This document shows, piece by piece, positions 16,753 through 26,774 of a stretch of DNA of 38,730 nt. The DNA comes from an uncultured bacterium (GTDB lineage: Bacteria > Bacillota > Clostridia > Lachnospirales > Lachnospiraceae). The first letter of the stretch is position 1; the number at the start of each line of letters is the position of its first letter. Made by a program: the position numbers and the translations under genes. The stretch is from positions 1-38,730 of the forward strand of contig CANDBT010000042.1 in NCBI GenBank assembly GCA_947383005.1, given 5' to 3'. The notes beneath the pieces are model-generated. The model was not told the DNA's origin and searched no databases. It worked only from the letters and a program-made list of their open reading frames with translations.

Positions 16753-19700
16753 TTACTCAATATCCGAAATTCTAATTCCCATAAAACTGAAGCCAATGTG
16801 TATACCACCATATTCTATATTCTCTTCTAAATCTCTAGACACAAAATCATAATTATAATAGAACAAGGTCTTTCTTATTGTAGGTATATAGAATTTTGCA
16901 CGTCCTTTTTCTTTTTCAACTTTTTTTAACTGCCCTGAGAACCCCCTTACCTTACCACCTTCATCAACCTTAGAAGCAATATAATACAGAATTGGCCTCC
17001 TTGCTCCAAAATAATAATTGTTTCTTATCTCCTCAAAATGATTGAAACAATCATTTACTTTTCCTAAATGAAATTCACATACTCCTTTCAAATATTTATT
17101 CTGTGGTGATACTTCTTCAACCAATTCCTCAATACGCTCTAGTAAAAAATACAATTTTTCCCATGTTTTTCTATCAAAAGGCAAAACCTTTTTCTCTACA
17201 AAAAATAATGGTTCTTTCGCCATCACAAGCCAGTAAAGCTTTAGCAGCAAGGACAAACATTTTGTACTTTCAGTCACAACTGATTGGAATTTTTCTGTTT
17301 CTAAATACTTTATTGTTTCTTTCACTCTACCTATATCTGCATTAGCTATCTTTTGAGTAATATCTATCCCTCGTAACTTGTTCCTTGCTCTAAGATATAT
17401 ACCGGAATCCGATTTAATCGCAAGCAAACGTTCAAATGCCTCATCTGTAATTTTTTCGTCACTCTCAAATGAATCTACCATAAGAATACGTTTATTATAA
17501 TCTTCTCTATATTTGATTTCCGGATTCTCTGCAACGACATTTTCAAATAATGATACCAATTTCCCCACTATATTAGTCTTTTCATCATTTGCAATATCAG
17601 TTCGGAGAACATTACCTGCGGACCATGCCCAGATATCTACTGGATAGTATGGGTCTGGAGAATAAATCAATGCTTCTTCCAAATAGCATTCTAATTTGTG
17701 ATACACTCCTAATATTCTATTCAGGTTACTTCCTATTTCGCAATAAAATGTCAATTCTGCTCCTATATTTGATGATAGTTCAATCAACAATTGTCCATAC
17801 GAATTTCTGAGAGTAAAATCATCTTTCTTTCCCTCTATATTATTAAGCTCTCTAAGTAACAACTCTTGAGTTTCTATAAGAACTTGTATATCACACTCTT
17901 TTTCATCACTATTTTTAAAATATTCTCGTATATATGATGCTTCTTGTAAAATAGTACTTGCATTGTATATCCCACAATTATTACGTAATTCCCCAACTGT
18001 TTCAGCTATGTCTTTATAGTAACTTTTAAATTCTCCATCTCCTACAGTTCCATTAGGTCCTATCGCTTTCAAAAGGGTTACTAAAAAATTTAATTCTTTC
18101 TCTGTTATGTTTTCTACAACCTCTTTGATTATCTCCACCTGTTCACTAATCTGAACTAGCGAAGAATTTGCAACAATCTGTGCTTCTAAACTACTTCTTG
18201 GAAATACATTTATATTACCATTCATATCTGTCTCAACATGAAGGAAGTCTATTTTCTCTAACAAGCTACCAACAAAATATGACACATCTCCACTCAGCAT
18301 TCTAAAAATAACATCAAACGGAATAGCAATTCCATATTGCCCAATCATTGAAACTATTTTTATTATCTTTCCTATGCTAACTTTATTAGAAATTTTTTGT
18401 TCCTCATCCGAAGAAATTGGTATACCACACTTTTGTAATAACGCCATCATAGGCGTATTCTTATCCTCAAGTGTCACTAACTCACTCAATTCAATAGTAT
18501 CCACATCTATTTCTCTTAAAATTCCTTTTCTAATACTATAGTTTGTTCCCGGAAGCATACGATATAATGCCACCAAAAAATTGTTATCATATTTCGATGT
18601 CCACATATCATCTAGGTTTTTCCCCGCAAACTTTTCATAATTTTGTTTAAAATTATTAATTTCTGCCCTCGAAACAATGTCAATGGGTGCTTCCACATAT
18701 AATGCATTATATGAGTTTCTTATATCTTCATCCAAATTATATGATGTTCCAATTATAACTGCTTTCTTTCCTTTTGATGCCAAATAATTATTCAAATCAA
18801 AGTATTTGCTTATATCATTTCCATGCGTGGATGCATCCCAAAAAATAGCAACATTCACATCATCACACCACGAACAAAATTGTTCTATATCTTCACGATG
18901 TGGCTCTGTGGTTTTCCCGTCTATAAATAATACAGGATATTTTTTTTGCACTTTAATCCTATAAGCCAGACTCGCTAATGCTACCGATTTTCCAGTTCCC
19001 GTTTGTCCATAGAGAATAATCGGCTTCTTAAATAATGAGTCACTATTTAAAATACCTATAATATCATTAAACGCAATATTCTCATATTCTCTAACTATAT
19101 TCATCCCATAATAAAACGCTTCCCATACCGGTTCCATTGATGATCTATATAAAAAATCCCTAAATAGTTCTTTTTCTTCCGACGATGAAATAGCATCAAA
19201 TTCAAACCGAAAATCATCTAATACTTTACAAGTTCTTGAAATATTTCTCAATTTCTTTCTAGGAAATACCCTTCGTTCTCCTGCAATCGAAATAATTAAA
19301 TCATTCGTGTTTATATTTTCCACATAGTTTTCTAGCAATCCGGCTGTTTCTGCTTCTTCTAAAATAGATATTAATGAATCTTTTATTGGTACAATAATTC
19401 CATCTTTGACTAATTTTTCGATGTATTTGCTCTGTAGATATTCATCTTTAAATCCAAAATAGAAAACCTGTTCTTTTGCAAGTTTTTTACACACAGCAAA
19501 CAGAACATCATCCTTCATCCAATCCTTATCATAGTCATAGCCGTCTATTACAAACATTCCCATAGGAGATAAAAACTCTCTATCTATCTGATTTAAAAGA
19601 AGTGACGCATTTGCTGTATATGTTGAAAAATCAAAAATAGAGCATGGCGGTTTTATTTCATCCATACTTTGATTTAAGCAGCCATACAAATATGAAATGT

Positions 19701-20100
19701 GAAGAATCTGTTTGCTTTTAAAATTGTATGGCAAGCCTTTTCCATACTGATAAATTGGTTGTATCTCTCTCATTTCAAGCCGCAACATTTTTTCAACGAA
19801 ATAGTCTACAGAAGTTGTAATGATTCCATTCCACTGTATTTTTGAAAGATATTTACCCCAATCAGGTAATGTAACATAATCTGCCTCTGTTTGTAGCCAC
19901 TGAAGTGCATCTTCAACATTGTTTGAAAGTTCATCCAATTCTAAAAAAATATTGCAATCTTTTTTATTGCTTCCCAATCGTTCTGACACAACTTCGTAAA
20001 ATTTATCAGTAATGGTTTCTGCTAAATATTGTTGTCCCAGCAATAAATACGATTGTCCAAAATTTAAACGCTCTATAAAACTTCTCATTCTCTCATCCAT
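16753..20100 (-). CDS. Large SIR2-like / P-loop NTPase defence protein
   Basis: 1115 residues. Residues 10-240 look like a diverged SIR2-type fold: LLLGQ (19-23) where GAGxS is expected, IITTSVDY (93-100) for TTNYD, HISYLYG (134-140) for the LHG strand, and FVIDGYD (183-189) for the FIGYS strand. The catalytic Asn and His of SIR2 NADases appear to be Ser97 and Tyr139. A P-loop NTPase follows: Walker A GQTGTGKS at 365-372 and Walker B VAIFWDAS at 417-424. The remaining 600 residues are helical and repeat-like, as in the sensor arms of STAND-type proteins. There is no membrane segment. Gene order after HsdR and before the HEPN gene suggests sensor and switch for that effector. It is distinct from known Avs families as far as I can tell by eye. 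Confidence 0.65.
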   Translation of the reverse strand: MDERMRSFIERLNFGQSYLLLGQQYLAETITDKFYEVVSERLGSNKKDCNIFLELDELSNNVEDALQWLQTEADYVTLPDWGKYLSKIQWNGIITTSVDYFVEKMLRLEMREIQPIYQYGKGLPYNFKSKQILHISYLYGCLNQSMDEIKPPCSIFDFSTYTANASLLLNQIDREFLSPMGMFVIDGYDYDKDWMKDDVLFAVCKKLAKEQVFYFGFKDEYLQSKYIEKLVKDGIIVPIKDSLISILEEAETAGLLENYVENINTNDLIISIAGERRVFPRKKLRNISRTCKVLDDFRFEFDAISSSEEKELFRDFLYRSSMEPVWEAFYYGMNIVREYENIAFNDIIGILNSDSLFKKPIILYGQTGTGKSVALASLAYRIKVQKKYPVLFIDGKTTEPHREDIEQFCSWCDDVNVAIFWDASTHGNDISKYFDLNNYLASKGKKAVIIGTSYNLDEDIRNSYNALYVEAPIDIVSRAEINNFKQNYEKFAGKNLDDMWTSKYDNNFLVALYRMLPGTNYSIRKGILREIDVDTIELSELVTLEDKNTPMMALLQKCGIPISSDEEQKISNKVSIGKIIKIVSMIGQYGIAIPFDVIFRMLSGDVSYFVGSLLEKIDFLHVETDMNGNINVFPRSSLEAQIVANSSLVQISEQVEIIKEVVENITEKELNFLVTLLKAIGPNGTVGDGEFKSYYKDIAETVGELRNNCGIYNASTILQEASYIREYFKNSDEKECDIQVLIETQELLLRELNNIEGKKDDFTLRNSYGQLLIELSSNIGAELTFYCEIGSNLNRILGVYHKLECYLEEALIYSPDPYYPVDIWAWSAGNVLRTDIANDEKTNIVGKLVSLFENVVAENPEIKYREDYNKRILMVDSFESDEKITDEAFERLLAIKSDSGIYLRARNKLRGIDITQKIANADIGRVKETIKYLETEKFQSVVTESTKCLSLLLKLYWLVMAKEPLFFVEKKVLPFDRKTWEKLYFLLERIEELVEEVSPQNKYLKGVCEFHLGKVNDCFNHFEEIRNNYYFGARRPILYYIASKVDEGGKVRGFSGQLKKVEKEKGRAKFYIPTIRKTLFYYNYDFVSRDLEENIEYGGIHIGFSFMGIRISDIE

Positions 20101-20196
20101 TATCTTTTAGCCTCTCCCTATTCCTTTTATTAATTAATCTCATATCTGCATTATTTATGTTTATATAACACTATTATTCCTCGTACTTTACTTACA

Positions 20197-23100
20197 TTAT
20201 TCCTGTTTGTCTTCTTCCTTTCTCCCATATGGTATTGCCCCTTCTGCCACCATAGACAAATTCTGCGGCATCTCATATATATAAGCGCCCGTCTCATCCA
20301 AAGCCTTTATGTCCTTCTTCCTCATCTCCCGATACACAACCTCCGCCAACGCACTCATAATCGCATTATACTTAGCCGTATCCTCAAACAAACTTTGATA
20401 CGACTCTTGTGCCTCCATATATCCATCCTGTGCTGCCGTACCAAACGCTTTGGGGAAAATACTTTCCACAAAAATCTGCGGGTCAGAAGATTGCGCCATC
20501 TTTTTCAACTTCTTATCAGAAAGCAACTTATCCCTCAGTGCTGACAGAATAACTTTATCCCCCTCCGTAAAATTGCCCTTAAATTTCTCATTAATCTTTG
20601 CAATCACCTCATCCAAAGGTGTTTTTTCATCCATTCCCTTGACGCCTTTGTGCTTTGCTGGAACATACATTGTCTTTGCTTCTTCTAAAGCAATTTCACC
20701 TTGGAATGTCTTTTGCAATTTGTAATATTCCAGTTTCAGCTTACCTTCCAAGTCAATCAGTTCTACAGGGTCTTTCGGCAATAAACCAATTAGGTATGAG
20801 CAAAATACATATTCCTTCTGCAACTCTTTATCAAACATTCTCAATATCTGCGATATGTAACTATACCACTTAATCAAATTCCGTACCTGTCTTCGAAATT
20901 GGTATCTTTCATTTTGAGTCTTTTTGTTATAACGATTGGAAACAGGAAGTAAAATACTACTCATTCGCCCCATTGCTCTATTGTCCTGCTTGCCTTTTTT
21001 GTAATACTCATCTGTAAAAGCTTTAATATCCTCATCCGAGTATATACCATACGCCCGCAATTCTCTCTGTGTCTGATACAATAAGTCTGCGTTTACTTCT
21101 TCCTGCAAGAATGTTTCCTGATAGAATGGCTGAAATGCGTCCTTGATATCCTCCGCCTTATTTACGAAATCCAGCACAAAGGTATCTGTCTTACCCTCGC
21201 AAGTACGGTTCAATCGGGACAAAGTCTGCACTGCTTTCACATTCTTTAATTTCTTATCCACAATCATCGTATGTAAAAGCGGTTCATCAAACCCCGTCTG
21301 GTATTTTTCCGCCACAATCAGCACATTAAAATTGTCATGGAACTCCGCTTTCGTCTGATTTTCCGAAATATGGGAACCATCTTTGCGTACATTCAGCTTT
21401 GATTCCGTATATTCCTCGCCCTTATCGTCAATGGCACCGGAAAAAGCCACCAGAATATCCACGTCATCATACTTCTTTTCCTCAATATAACGTTTGATTT
21501 CGTGGTAATAGCGAACAGCAGCCAGTCTTGACGATGTGATTATCATCATCTTTCCTTTACCATCAATCTTATGCCTTGTGGTATCCCTGAATGTCTCCAC
21601 AATAATCTGTGATTTCTGACTGATATTATATGGGTGCAATTCCTGATATTTACGGATCACCTTTGCCGCCCTGCTGGACGGAACATCCGGATTATCTGTC
21701 ATAGTTTTTGCAATTCGGAAACAGGTATTATAGGTCATATAATTCTGAAGGACATCCAGAATAAATTTCTCCTCAATCGCCTGTCTCATGCTATACACAT
21801 GGAATGGATGGAAAGAACCATCCTCCTGCTCTTGCCCAAACATTTCCAGCGTAGTCGCCTTTGGCGTTGCAGTAAAGGAAAAAAAGGATAAATTCTTATG
21901 CTTGCCTTGCGCAATCATTTCTTTTACAAGCCTGTCTTCCAGATCAACTTCTTCCTCCGCTAATCCCTCTCGCTCCGCATACTCTCTTAGGGCTTCTTCT
22001 GTATCTGCCAGCGCAGTCTTCAATTTAAGTGCCGAACTGCCCGTCTGAGAAGAATGTGCTTCATCTACAATAACAGCAAAGCATCTGCCATTTGCCTTAT
22101 CAATTTCCGTATAAATCACTGGAAACTTTTGTAGAGTCGTAACAATAATGCGCACACCGTCATTAATTGCATTTTTCAAATGTTGAGAAGTTTTATCCTC
22201 TCCTATGGTTTCTATGGCACCTAACTTATGGTCAAATCCCGCAATTGTTTCTTGAAGCTGCGCATCTAAAACAGTGCGGTCCGTCACGACGATCACACAG
22301 GAAAATACCGGCTTATTGTTTTCATTAAAAAGCGATGCAAGGCGATATGCTGTCCACGCAATCGAATTAGATTTGCCAGAACCTGCGCTATGCTGAATCA
22401 GGTAATTCTTTCCTGCTCCGTTTATCCGTACATCTGCAATCAGTTTCCGAACAACATCTAACTGATGATAGCGCGGAAATATCAATGTCTTCTTTTTCTG
22501 CAAATTAATAAACTTTTGGATAATATCCAACATACTGTCTTTCTGAAATACATTTTCCCAAAGATATGCTGTAGGATACCCGTTCGGATTAGGCGGATTG
22601 CCCGCACCGCCATCAGCGCCTGCTCCATTAGAGCCTTGATTAAAAGGTAAGAAATAGGTGTCTTTCCCTGCCAGTTTTGTTGTCATCCAAACTTCCGTAT
22701 GGTCTACGCAAAAATACGCCAAAATTCTCTTATTAAACTGAAAACATATCTCGCGTGGGTCTCTGTCATACATCCATTGAGTTTTAGCATTATCTACATT
22801 CTGCCCTGTGTACTGATTTTTTAATTCAAAAGCAAACACCGGAATCCCATTTACCACAAGCACCATATCCACCGACTTTTTGGTATCCGCAGAATAATAC
22901 CATTGTCTGTAGCACTCTACTTCATTTTCCGCATACTGAATCCCTGCTGTATCGTTCAACGCAGATTCGGGTTTAAAATAACAGACTTTAAAGGTAGTAC
23001 CCCGATGCTTAAATCCATTTCGCAAGACATGCAGCACGCCATCCATATCACAAGCATTATGAAAGACAACACAGAATTTGCGTACTGGGTCTATGTCGTT

Positions 23101-23286
23101 CTGCCGTTCAAATGCCGCCCACTCTCTCGGTTGGGTACGCTGGATAAAAGAAATCAGTTTATCCGGATATAAACCCAACTTCGGATTATACGTTCCGTTT
23201 CCCTTTGTATATCCGCCTTCGGCCGATATGAGAAAAGCCTCAATATCTGATTCAAACTGCTTTTCTGTGGTAACTGTTATGCCCAT
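20197..23286 (-). CDS. hsdR: Type I restriction enzyme R subunit (HsdR)
   Basis: 1029 residues. The N-terminal nuclease domain has the PD-(D/E)xK signature: Asp140 in SVDMVLV and Glu154/Lys156 in FAFELKNQ. The translocase has Walker [10 protein letters not shown] (299-307) and the DEAH box at 408-411 (VIVDEAHSS). Motif III lies at FFSFTATP and later motifs at [12 protein letters not shown] and TLSRLNRT. The C-terminal part is a helical coupling domain. The length is typical. HsdR joins HsdM and HsdS to cut unmethylated DNA after ATP-driven translocation. Two genes (DUF4062 and DUF1016) separate it from hsdS. It is complete and looks functional. Confidence 0.95.
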   Translation of the reverse strand: MGITVTTEKQFESDIEAFLISAEGGYTKGNGTYNPKLGLYPDKLISFIQRTQPREWAAFERQNDIDPVRKFCVVFHNACDMDGVLHVLRNGFKHRGTTFKVCYFKPESALNDTAGIQYAENEVECYRQWYYSADTKKSVDMVLVVNGIPVFAFELKNQYTGQNVDNAKTQWMYDRDPREICFQFNKRILAYFCVDHTEVWMTTKLAGKDTYFLPFNQGSNGAGADGGAGNPPNPNGYPTAYLWENVFQKDSMLDIIQKFINLQKKKTLIFPRYHQLDVVRKLIADVRINGAGKNYLIQHSAGSGKSNSIAWTAYRLASLFNENNKPVFSCVIVVTDRTVLDAQLQETIAGFDHKLGAIETIGEDKTSQHLKNAINDGVRIIVTTLQKFPVIYTEIDKANGRCFAVIVDEAHSSQTGSSALKLKTALADTEEALREYAEREGLAEEEVDLEDRLVKEMIAQGKHKNLSFFSFTATPKATTLEMFGQEQEDGSFHPFHVYSMRQAIEEKFILDVLQNYMTYNTCFRIAKTMTDNPDVPSSRAAKVIRKYQELHPYNISQKSQIIVETFRDTTRHKIDGKGKMMIITSSRLAAVRYYHEIKRYIEEKKYDDVDILVAFSGAIDDKGEEYTESKLNVRKDGSHISENQTKAEFHDNFNVLIVAEKYQTGFDEPLLHTMIVDKKLKNVKAVQTLSRLNRTCEGKTDTFVLDFVNKAEDIKDAFQPFYQETFLQEEVNADLLYQTQRELRAYGIYSDEDIKAFTDEYYKKGKQDNRAMGRMSSILLPVSNRYNKKTQNERYQFRRQVRNLIKWYSYISQILRMFDKELQKEYVFCSYLIGLLPKDPVELIDLEGKLKLEYYKLQKTFQGEIALEEAKTMYVPAKHKGVKGMDEKTPLDEVIAKINEKFKGNFTEGDKVILSALRDKLLSDKKLKKMAQSSDPQIFVESIFPKAFGTAAQDGYMEAQESYQSLFEDTAKYNAIMSALAEVVYREMRKKDIKALDETGAYIYEMPQNLSMVAEGAIPYGRKEEDKQE

Positions 23287-23335
23287 GATTCTTCCTCCGC
23301 AAATCTATTAAAAAAATTGCTACATGTAGCGACTT

Positions 23336-24382
23336 TTACTCTTTTCGCTGCTCTAATTGTATTTTTGCTCTTTGAATTGCCAAACGCAGCTTTTCTTCCA
23401 GTTCTTCCTTGGGTGGCATGGCTGTTAAGTATTGAGCCACTCTAATATCTCCCTTATCCAATTCAAGTAATTCAATTACTTCATCTGACTTCTCTGCACA
23501 TAATATTAATGCAATTGGCGCTTCTTCGTTTTCCATTCGCTCATATTTATTAAGCCATCGCAGATAAAGTTCTACCTGTGCTTTATACTCTGGTTCAAAT
23601 TCTCCAATTTTTAATTCCACAACAACAAGCCTTTTCAATTTTCTATGAAAGAACAACAAATCTATCTTGTAATCTTTTCCATCTATAGTAACCTTTTTCT
23701 GTCTCGCCATAAAAGCAAAATCCGTTCCCATTTCCAAAATAAATTTTTCCAGCTCTGCCAAAATTGCGTTTTCTAAGTCTTTTTCACTGTAAGTATCCTG
23801 TAATCCCAAGAAATCTAATATACAAGGGTCTCTATAAAACATATCTACCGTCATCATATCTTTTTCTTCTAAAAGCTGAATATCATTCCTAATTGTTTCT
23901 TCAGGACGCTTGGAAATAGCAGTTCTCTCATATAACATTGATTTTTTCCGTTCTCTTAATACTCTTACACTCCATCCTTCATTTTTACATAAAACAGCGT
24001 AAAATTCTCTTTTTAATTCGTCATTAACCGGCAATAACTCTTTAAAATGAGACCACGTCAATTGTTGCGACAGTGTAGCAACTTTTTCAAAATCAGGAAA
24101 TTCTTCATAGAATTGTATCATCCGGAAAACAGAACTCTTTTCATAAGACCGTCCATATTGAAACTCTAAATCCTTGCTCATATTTTTCACAATAGATTTA
24201 CCATATTCTGCCTTCTGTCCATTCAAAATATTATCTTTTAGTTCTTGTCCTATATGCCAAAACAAATATACGGTCTGAAAATTAGCAGTCTCAAATACTT
24301 TATGTTTAGCTGTTTCAATCATCTTCACAATCTTGTTATATGTCTGTTTATAATTTTCCGGCAAAATCAATTTGTTTTCCAT
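23336..24382 (-). CDS. DUF1016 (YhcG-type) PD-(D/E)xK nuclease-fold protein
   Basis: 348 residues in the usual two-domain form. The N-terminal DUF1016 domain (about 1-160) starts with YNKIVKMIETAK and has LSQQLTWSHFKELL. The C-terminal domain has the restriction-endonuclease-like core YKIDLLFFHRKLKRLVVVEL, where Asp and the ELK segment supply the D-ExK residues. YhcG-type proteins are common within type I R-M operons, where their role is unsettled (accessory nuclease or recombination). The gene starts 13 bases after the DUF4062 stop and ends 49 bases before hsdR. A scrap of a second copy survives at 9293-9336. Confidence 0.92.
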   Translation of the reverse strand: MENKLILPENYKQTYNKIVKMIETAKHKVFETANFQTVYLFWHIGQELKDNILNGQKAEYGKSIVKNMSKDLEFQYGRSYEKSSVFRMIQFYEEFPDFEKVATLSQQLTWSHFKELLPVNDELKREFYAVLCKNEGWSVRVLRERKKSMLYERTAISKRPEETIRNDIQLLEEKDMMTVDMFYRDPCILDFLGLQDTYSEKDLENAILAELEKFILEMGTDFAFMARQKKVTIDGKDYKIDLLFFHRKLKRLVVVELKIGEFEPEYKAQVELYLRWLNKYERMENEEAPIALILCAEKSDEVIELLELDKGDIRVAQYLTAMPPKEELEEKLRLAIQRAKIQLEQRKE

Positions 24383-24395
24383 TGAAGTCTCCCTT

Positions 24396-25373
24396 TTAAT
24401 TCCTAATTAAAATTAAATCATCTCTTACTTTACATCCTTTGGATGTTAATCCCCAAAACAATTTTTTATTTTCTTTACTCCATGAAGAATTTATTAAATT
24501 TAATGCCCGAAACTGATTCAATATTTTTTTAACAAATTGGCTATCATTCAAATACACCGAATAATCACCCGAATAAAATTTTGTTTTTATTGTCTCTTCA
24601 ATACTATTTTCAGTGATTGACACATCCATCATTTCCGTAGCAATTACCTTAAAAATTTCCTTCAAATTCGTTGCAACACTTCCATATCGCGTTCTGTGAT
24701 TTTCATAATAATGATATTCTATTTTTATCTCCTGATCTTCAAACGCAATATGGGTTTGCTCCGTTAAAGAAGAAATCTCTTCTCTCGCAGCCTTTAAATC
24801 ATTTGCCAAGTGTTCATTTTCACTCTTCAATGTCATAATTTCCCGTCGGAGAGACGCCTCATCAAAATCAACTGCCCTCTGCCACCCCGGACGTTTTATT
24901 TCCGTTTTTGCCTTCATAATTGAAATTGCCAATTTACCGGTTAAGTCCTCTGTTGAAGCCCATATACTTGCTAATCTATTCGTCATTGCTTTTGTGCGAA
25001 ACTTCTCTAATTTATCTTTCTTATCCTCATCCGCTTCTATTTTATCTGACGCAAGCTTCACATTGTCATCAATAGCAAATACCAAAACAGGAATGCCTTG
25101 CTCTATTGCATAATCATATTCCATTTCAGTATAACTCTTTCCAGTATCCGGATGAACTGAACCATAACGCTTACCGATTATCAACACATAGTAATCACAT
25201 AAATCTATAACTTTCTTTATCACTTCAAATTGCTCTGTATCTGCCGCCACAAATGCTTCCATTCCTGCCGGAATACAATCTGCCATAAAAAGAACATCAA
25301 GAATCTTTTTACGTTCTTCGGCTAGGTCAGTATATGTTGAACTGATAAACACCTGATATTTCTTATCATTCAT
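24396..25373 (-). CDS. DUF4062 (TIR-like) protein in the type I R-M operon
   Basis: 325 residues. The N-terminal 100 residues match DUF4062: KYQVFISSTYTDLAEERKKI, then YYVLIIGKRYGSV and SYTEMEYDYAIEQGIPVLVF. The fold is flavodoxin/TIR-like. The order of strand, Glu-rich helix and IGxRYGS is the family mark. A coiled coil spans about 175-205, and the C-terminal third is a winged-helix-like domain ending LTSKGCKVRDDL. Such proteins turn up in defence islands, some as sensors or effectors, with no fixed reaction known. It sits between hsdS and the DUF1016 gene on the same strand with short gaps, which makes it part of this operon. Confidence 0.88.
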   Translation of the reverse strand: MNDKKYQVFISSTYTDLAEERKKILDVLFMADCIPAGMEAFVAADTEQFEVIKKVIDLCDYYVLIIGKRYGSVHPDTGKSYTEMEYDYAIEQGIPVLVFAIDDNVKLASDKIEADEDKKDKLEKFRTKAMTNRLASIWASTEDLTGKLAISIMKAKTEIKRPGWQRAVDFDEASLRREIMTLKSENEHLANDLKAAREEISSLTEQTHIAFEDQEIKIEYHYYENHRTRYGSVATNLKEIFKVIATEMMDVSITENSIEETIKTKFYSGDYSVYLNDSQFVKKILNQFRALNLINSSWSKENKKLFWGLTSKGCKVRDDLILIRN

Positions 25374-25431
25374 GTATTTTTATCTCCTTTTTTATCCAAT
25401 TACCTAAACACTGTTTCGGCACTCTTTCATT

Positions 25432-26772
25432 TTATGCCTGATACTTCTGTGGAACTTCTTTTTTCCCTGTCACATATTCATAAATTAAAGATTTTTTGTA
25501 ATTTTCTATTTCGGAGAGGTATTGCTCTTTCTTTGCAATAAGGTTATCTATTGCTAAACACTTTTTCTTAAGATAATTCACTATCTCCCTCTGCTCTTTC
25601 ACTGGTGGAACCGGTATTATAATACTTTTTAAATCTTCCTTCGACACCTTTAGTCTACAAGTATTTACCCGGTCATCTCCCCGAACAATCGCATATATAC
25701 CCTTTCCCAGACTATATAACACTCTCAACATAGTTTTACTTCTAAATATATACTCACAATATTTTGCTGTCACATGATCTTCTAATTCATCATAAAAAGT
25801 ATAGTATACCGGACTTACACATCCAAAATAATCAGATACCCCTGTTGCACCTACAATCATATTCATACTATTCATTACCAAATCGCCCTCATAGGCTAAT
25901 TTATACTGTTCAAAATCATCTTTAAATCTATCCAAATTTGTGGTTTTCTCCGCATAAAGCGTCACTCCCAAATTAATAGATAAAGATAATCGCTCCTCTG
26001 ATTTTATAGGACTATTTTTTTCTTGGCGTTCCTTAAGTACATGGCGAAACGGAATAAGTTTCCACCCAATAGGTATGCTCCCAATCCACTCAACACCGCT
26101 ATCCTTCATTTCTCTGTTACCTCTTATTCCTTTGGTAACAGTCTGTGTAATCACAGCTTGCTTTAACTTTTTGTATTCCTCTATACTTGTGTGAGTTTTT
26201 TCAAGCACATTATCAAGTTCTGTACAAACATCCTTCAAAAAACTGACAATACGCATTTGTTCTCCTTTTGTTTCTGGCAACACAATAGGAAGATTTACAT
26301 ATTTATCCGCACTGATGTTTTGAATTGTTGATTGAATAAAAATCCCATTTCTCCAAATATCATACCCTGTTGAACATGTATAATAATAAACATACTCTGG
26401 TACAATTTTTTCCTTCAATCGCGCTCTAATTAAATACCCTGCAAAAGCAGCCTTCCCATACTCTGTATAATAAATAAAACTCTTTCCAACTGTAGCCCCG
26501 CTTCTAGCAAATAATATATCCCCATCTTCTAATAGATAAGGACTTGCATCTTCTAATTCTATAGATAATGCACCATCATTTTTTAATCTTCCATCTGTTG
26601 TAATATCTGTAATTCTAATATATCTTGGCAAATTATTCGAATATTCTATTCCGCTAGAATTTGCGCCATAATCCAAAGGCTTTCTTAATAAATGTTTTAG
26701 TCTAAAAACTCTATATTCTTTCGGTATCTCCCCAATCCACTCAATCCCGCTACCCTTCATCTCTCTAGCCAT
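25432..26772 (-). CDS. hsdS: Type I restriction specificity subunit (HsdS)
   Basis: 446 residues with the two-fold repeat of HsdS. Each half opens with the same phrase: GSGIEWIGEIPKEYRVFRLK (near 7) and DSGVEWIGSIPIGWKLIPFR (near 223). These start the two target-recognition domains. Conserved helices follow each (LKDVCTELDNVLEKTHTSIE, LKKKCLAIDNLIAKKEQYL) and act as rulers between half-sites. The two TRDs differ, so the target should be bipartite and asymmetric. The start lies two bases after the hsdM stop. No inverted repeats for TRD shuffling and no second hsdS copy are visible nearby. Confidence 0.95.
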   Translation of the reverse strand: MAREMKGSGIEWIGEIPKEYRVFRLKHLLRKPLDYGANSSGIEYSNNLPRYIRITDITTDGRLKNDGALSIELEDASPYLLEDGDILFARSGATVGKSFIYYTEYGKAAFAGYLIRARLKEKIVPEYVYYYTCSTGYDIWRNGIFIQSTIQNISADKYVNLPIVLPETKGEQMRIVSFLKDVCTELDNVLEKTHTSIEEYKKLKQAVITQTVTKGIRGNREMKDSGVEWIGSIPIGWKLIPFRHVLKERQEKNSPIKSEERLSLSINLGVTLYAEKTTNLDRFKDDFEQYKLAYEGDLVMNSMNMIVGATGVSDYFGCVSPVYYTFYDELEDHVTAKYCEYIFRSKTMLRVLYSLGKGIYAIVRGDDRVNTCRLKVSKEDLKSIIIPVPPVKEQREIVNYLKKKCLAIDNLIAKKEQYLSEIENYKKSLIYEYVTGKKEVPQKYQA

Positions 26773-26774
26773 AC

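Noticed and set aside
23319-23330. GCTACATGTAGC before a T run between the DUF1016 and hsdR genes
   Set aside because: The stem would be only four pairs, on the hsdR-to-DUF1016 border of one operon, so a real terminator is doubtful.
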